Under the pieces are notes generated by a model. That model was not told where the DNA came from and made no database searches. It was given only the letters and a program-made list of their open reading frames with translations. DNA of 5,424 nt, taken from CAIYOL01 sp964494805. Lineage in GTDB: Bacteria; Planctomycetota; Phycisphaerae; Sedimentisphaerales; Anaerobacaceae. This document shows positions 5,412 to 5,424 of the stretch, piece after piece. The DNA is taken from assembly GCA_964494805.1 (NCBI GenBank), contig CAZBST010000022.1:1-5424 (forward strand). Reading direction: 5' to 3'. Numbering within the stretch: the stretch's first letter is position 1; every line of letters starts with the position of its first letter. Both the position numbers and the translations under genes were made by a program.

Positions 5412-5424
5412 ATGGAAAACACAG
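5412..5424 (+). CDS. Start of a further operon gene, cut by the right edge
   Basis: Only ATG GAA AAC ACA G is visible (Met-Glu-Asn-Thr). The case for a gene rests on the GGAGAG ribosome-binding site, the 4-nt gap after the response regulator stop, and the same strand. The product cannot be identified from four residues. Genes in this position after Rcp1-type receivers are often another kinase or receiver, which is an expectation only. Confidence 0.5.

Overview
The window looks like ordinary bacterial chromosome. Three tRNA genes are present (one cut by the left edge) and none encodes its 3' CCA, so the host must add CCA after transcription. Most genes have moderate G+C, while some intergenic stretches are clearly A+T-rich. 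A long membrane hybrid-sensor histidine kinase followed by an Rcp1-type single-domain receiver, and tRNAs without CCA, would fit a planctomycete or a similar environmental lineage. That placement is an impression from general features, not a demonstrated assignment.

Left part (1-741, + strand): the 3' part of a CAT-anticodon tRNA (Met, or Ile2), then tRNA-Glu(CTC), then tadA, the tRNA A34 deaminase, which starts 72 nt after the tRNA. A tRNA-modifying enzyme thus lies directly behind tRNA genes and may share their transcript.

Middle (743-1865, - strand): wrbA, an FMN-dependent NAD(P)H:quinone oxidoreductase, runs tail-to-tail with tadA with one base between the stop codons. Upstream of it on the same strand, 94 bp away, is a small four-helix membrane protein that I cannot name. 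The two could be co-transcribed.

Right-middle (1866-2580): a complete tRNA-Ser(GGA) with a likely promoter, followed by about 500 bp without a credible gene. That gap is not featureless. It holds an inverted, degenerate copy of a tRNA T-arm and acceptor end, a long imperfect inverted repeat that begins in the same segment, a GC-topped hairpin, and a 22-bp near-palindrome just ahead of the kinase gene.

Right part (2581-5424, + strand): a two-component signalling operon. An 812-aa membrane histidine kinase (TM, helical extracytoplasmic sensor, TM, HAMP, GAF-like, PAS, HisKA, HATPase) overlaps by 32 nt a 139-aa receiver-only response regulator of the Rcp1 type. A further gene begins 4 nt after the regulator behind a good ribosome-binding site and runs off the right edge. 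The kinase would sense a signal outside the membrane and possibly one in the cytoplasm, and phosphorylate the small receiver. The receiver has no output domain, so it must act through a partner protein, possibly the truncated third gene product.

I found no CRISPR array, insertion sequence or complete mobile element. The strongest candidates for a closer look are the inverted tRNA-like remnant with its flanking inverted repeats and the dyad ahead of the kinase operon. No clearly new biological system is visible.
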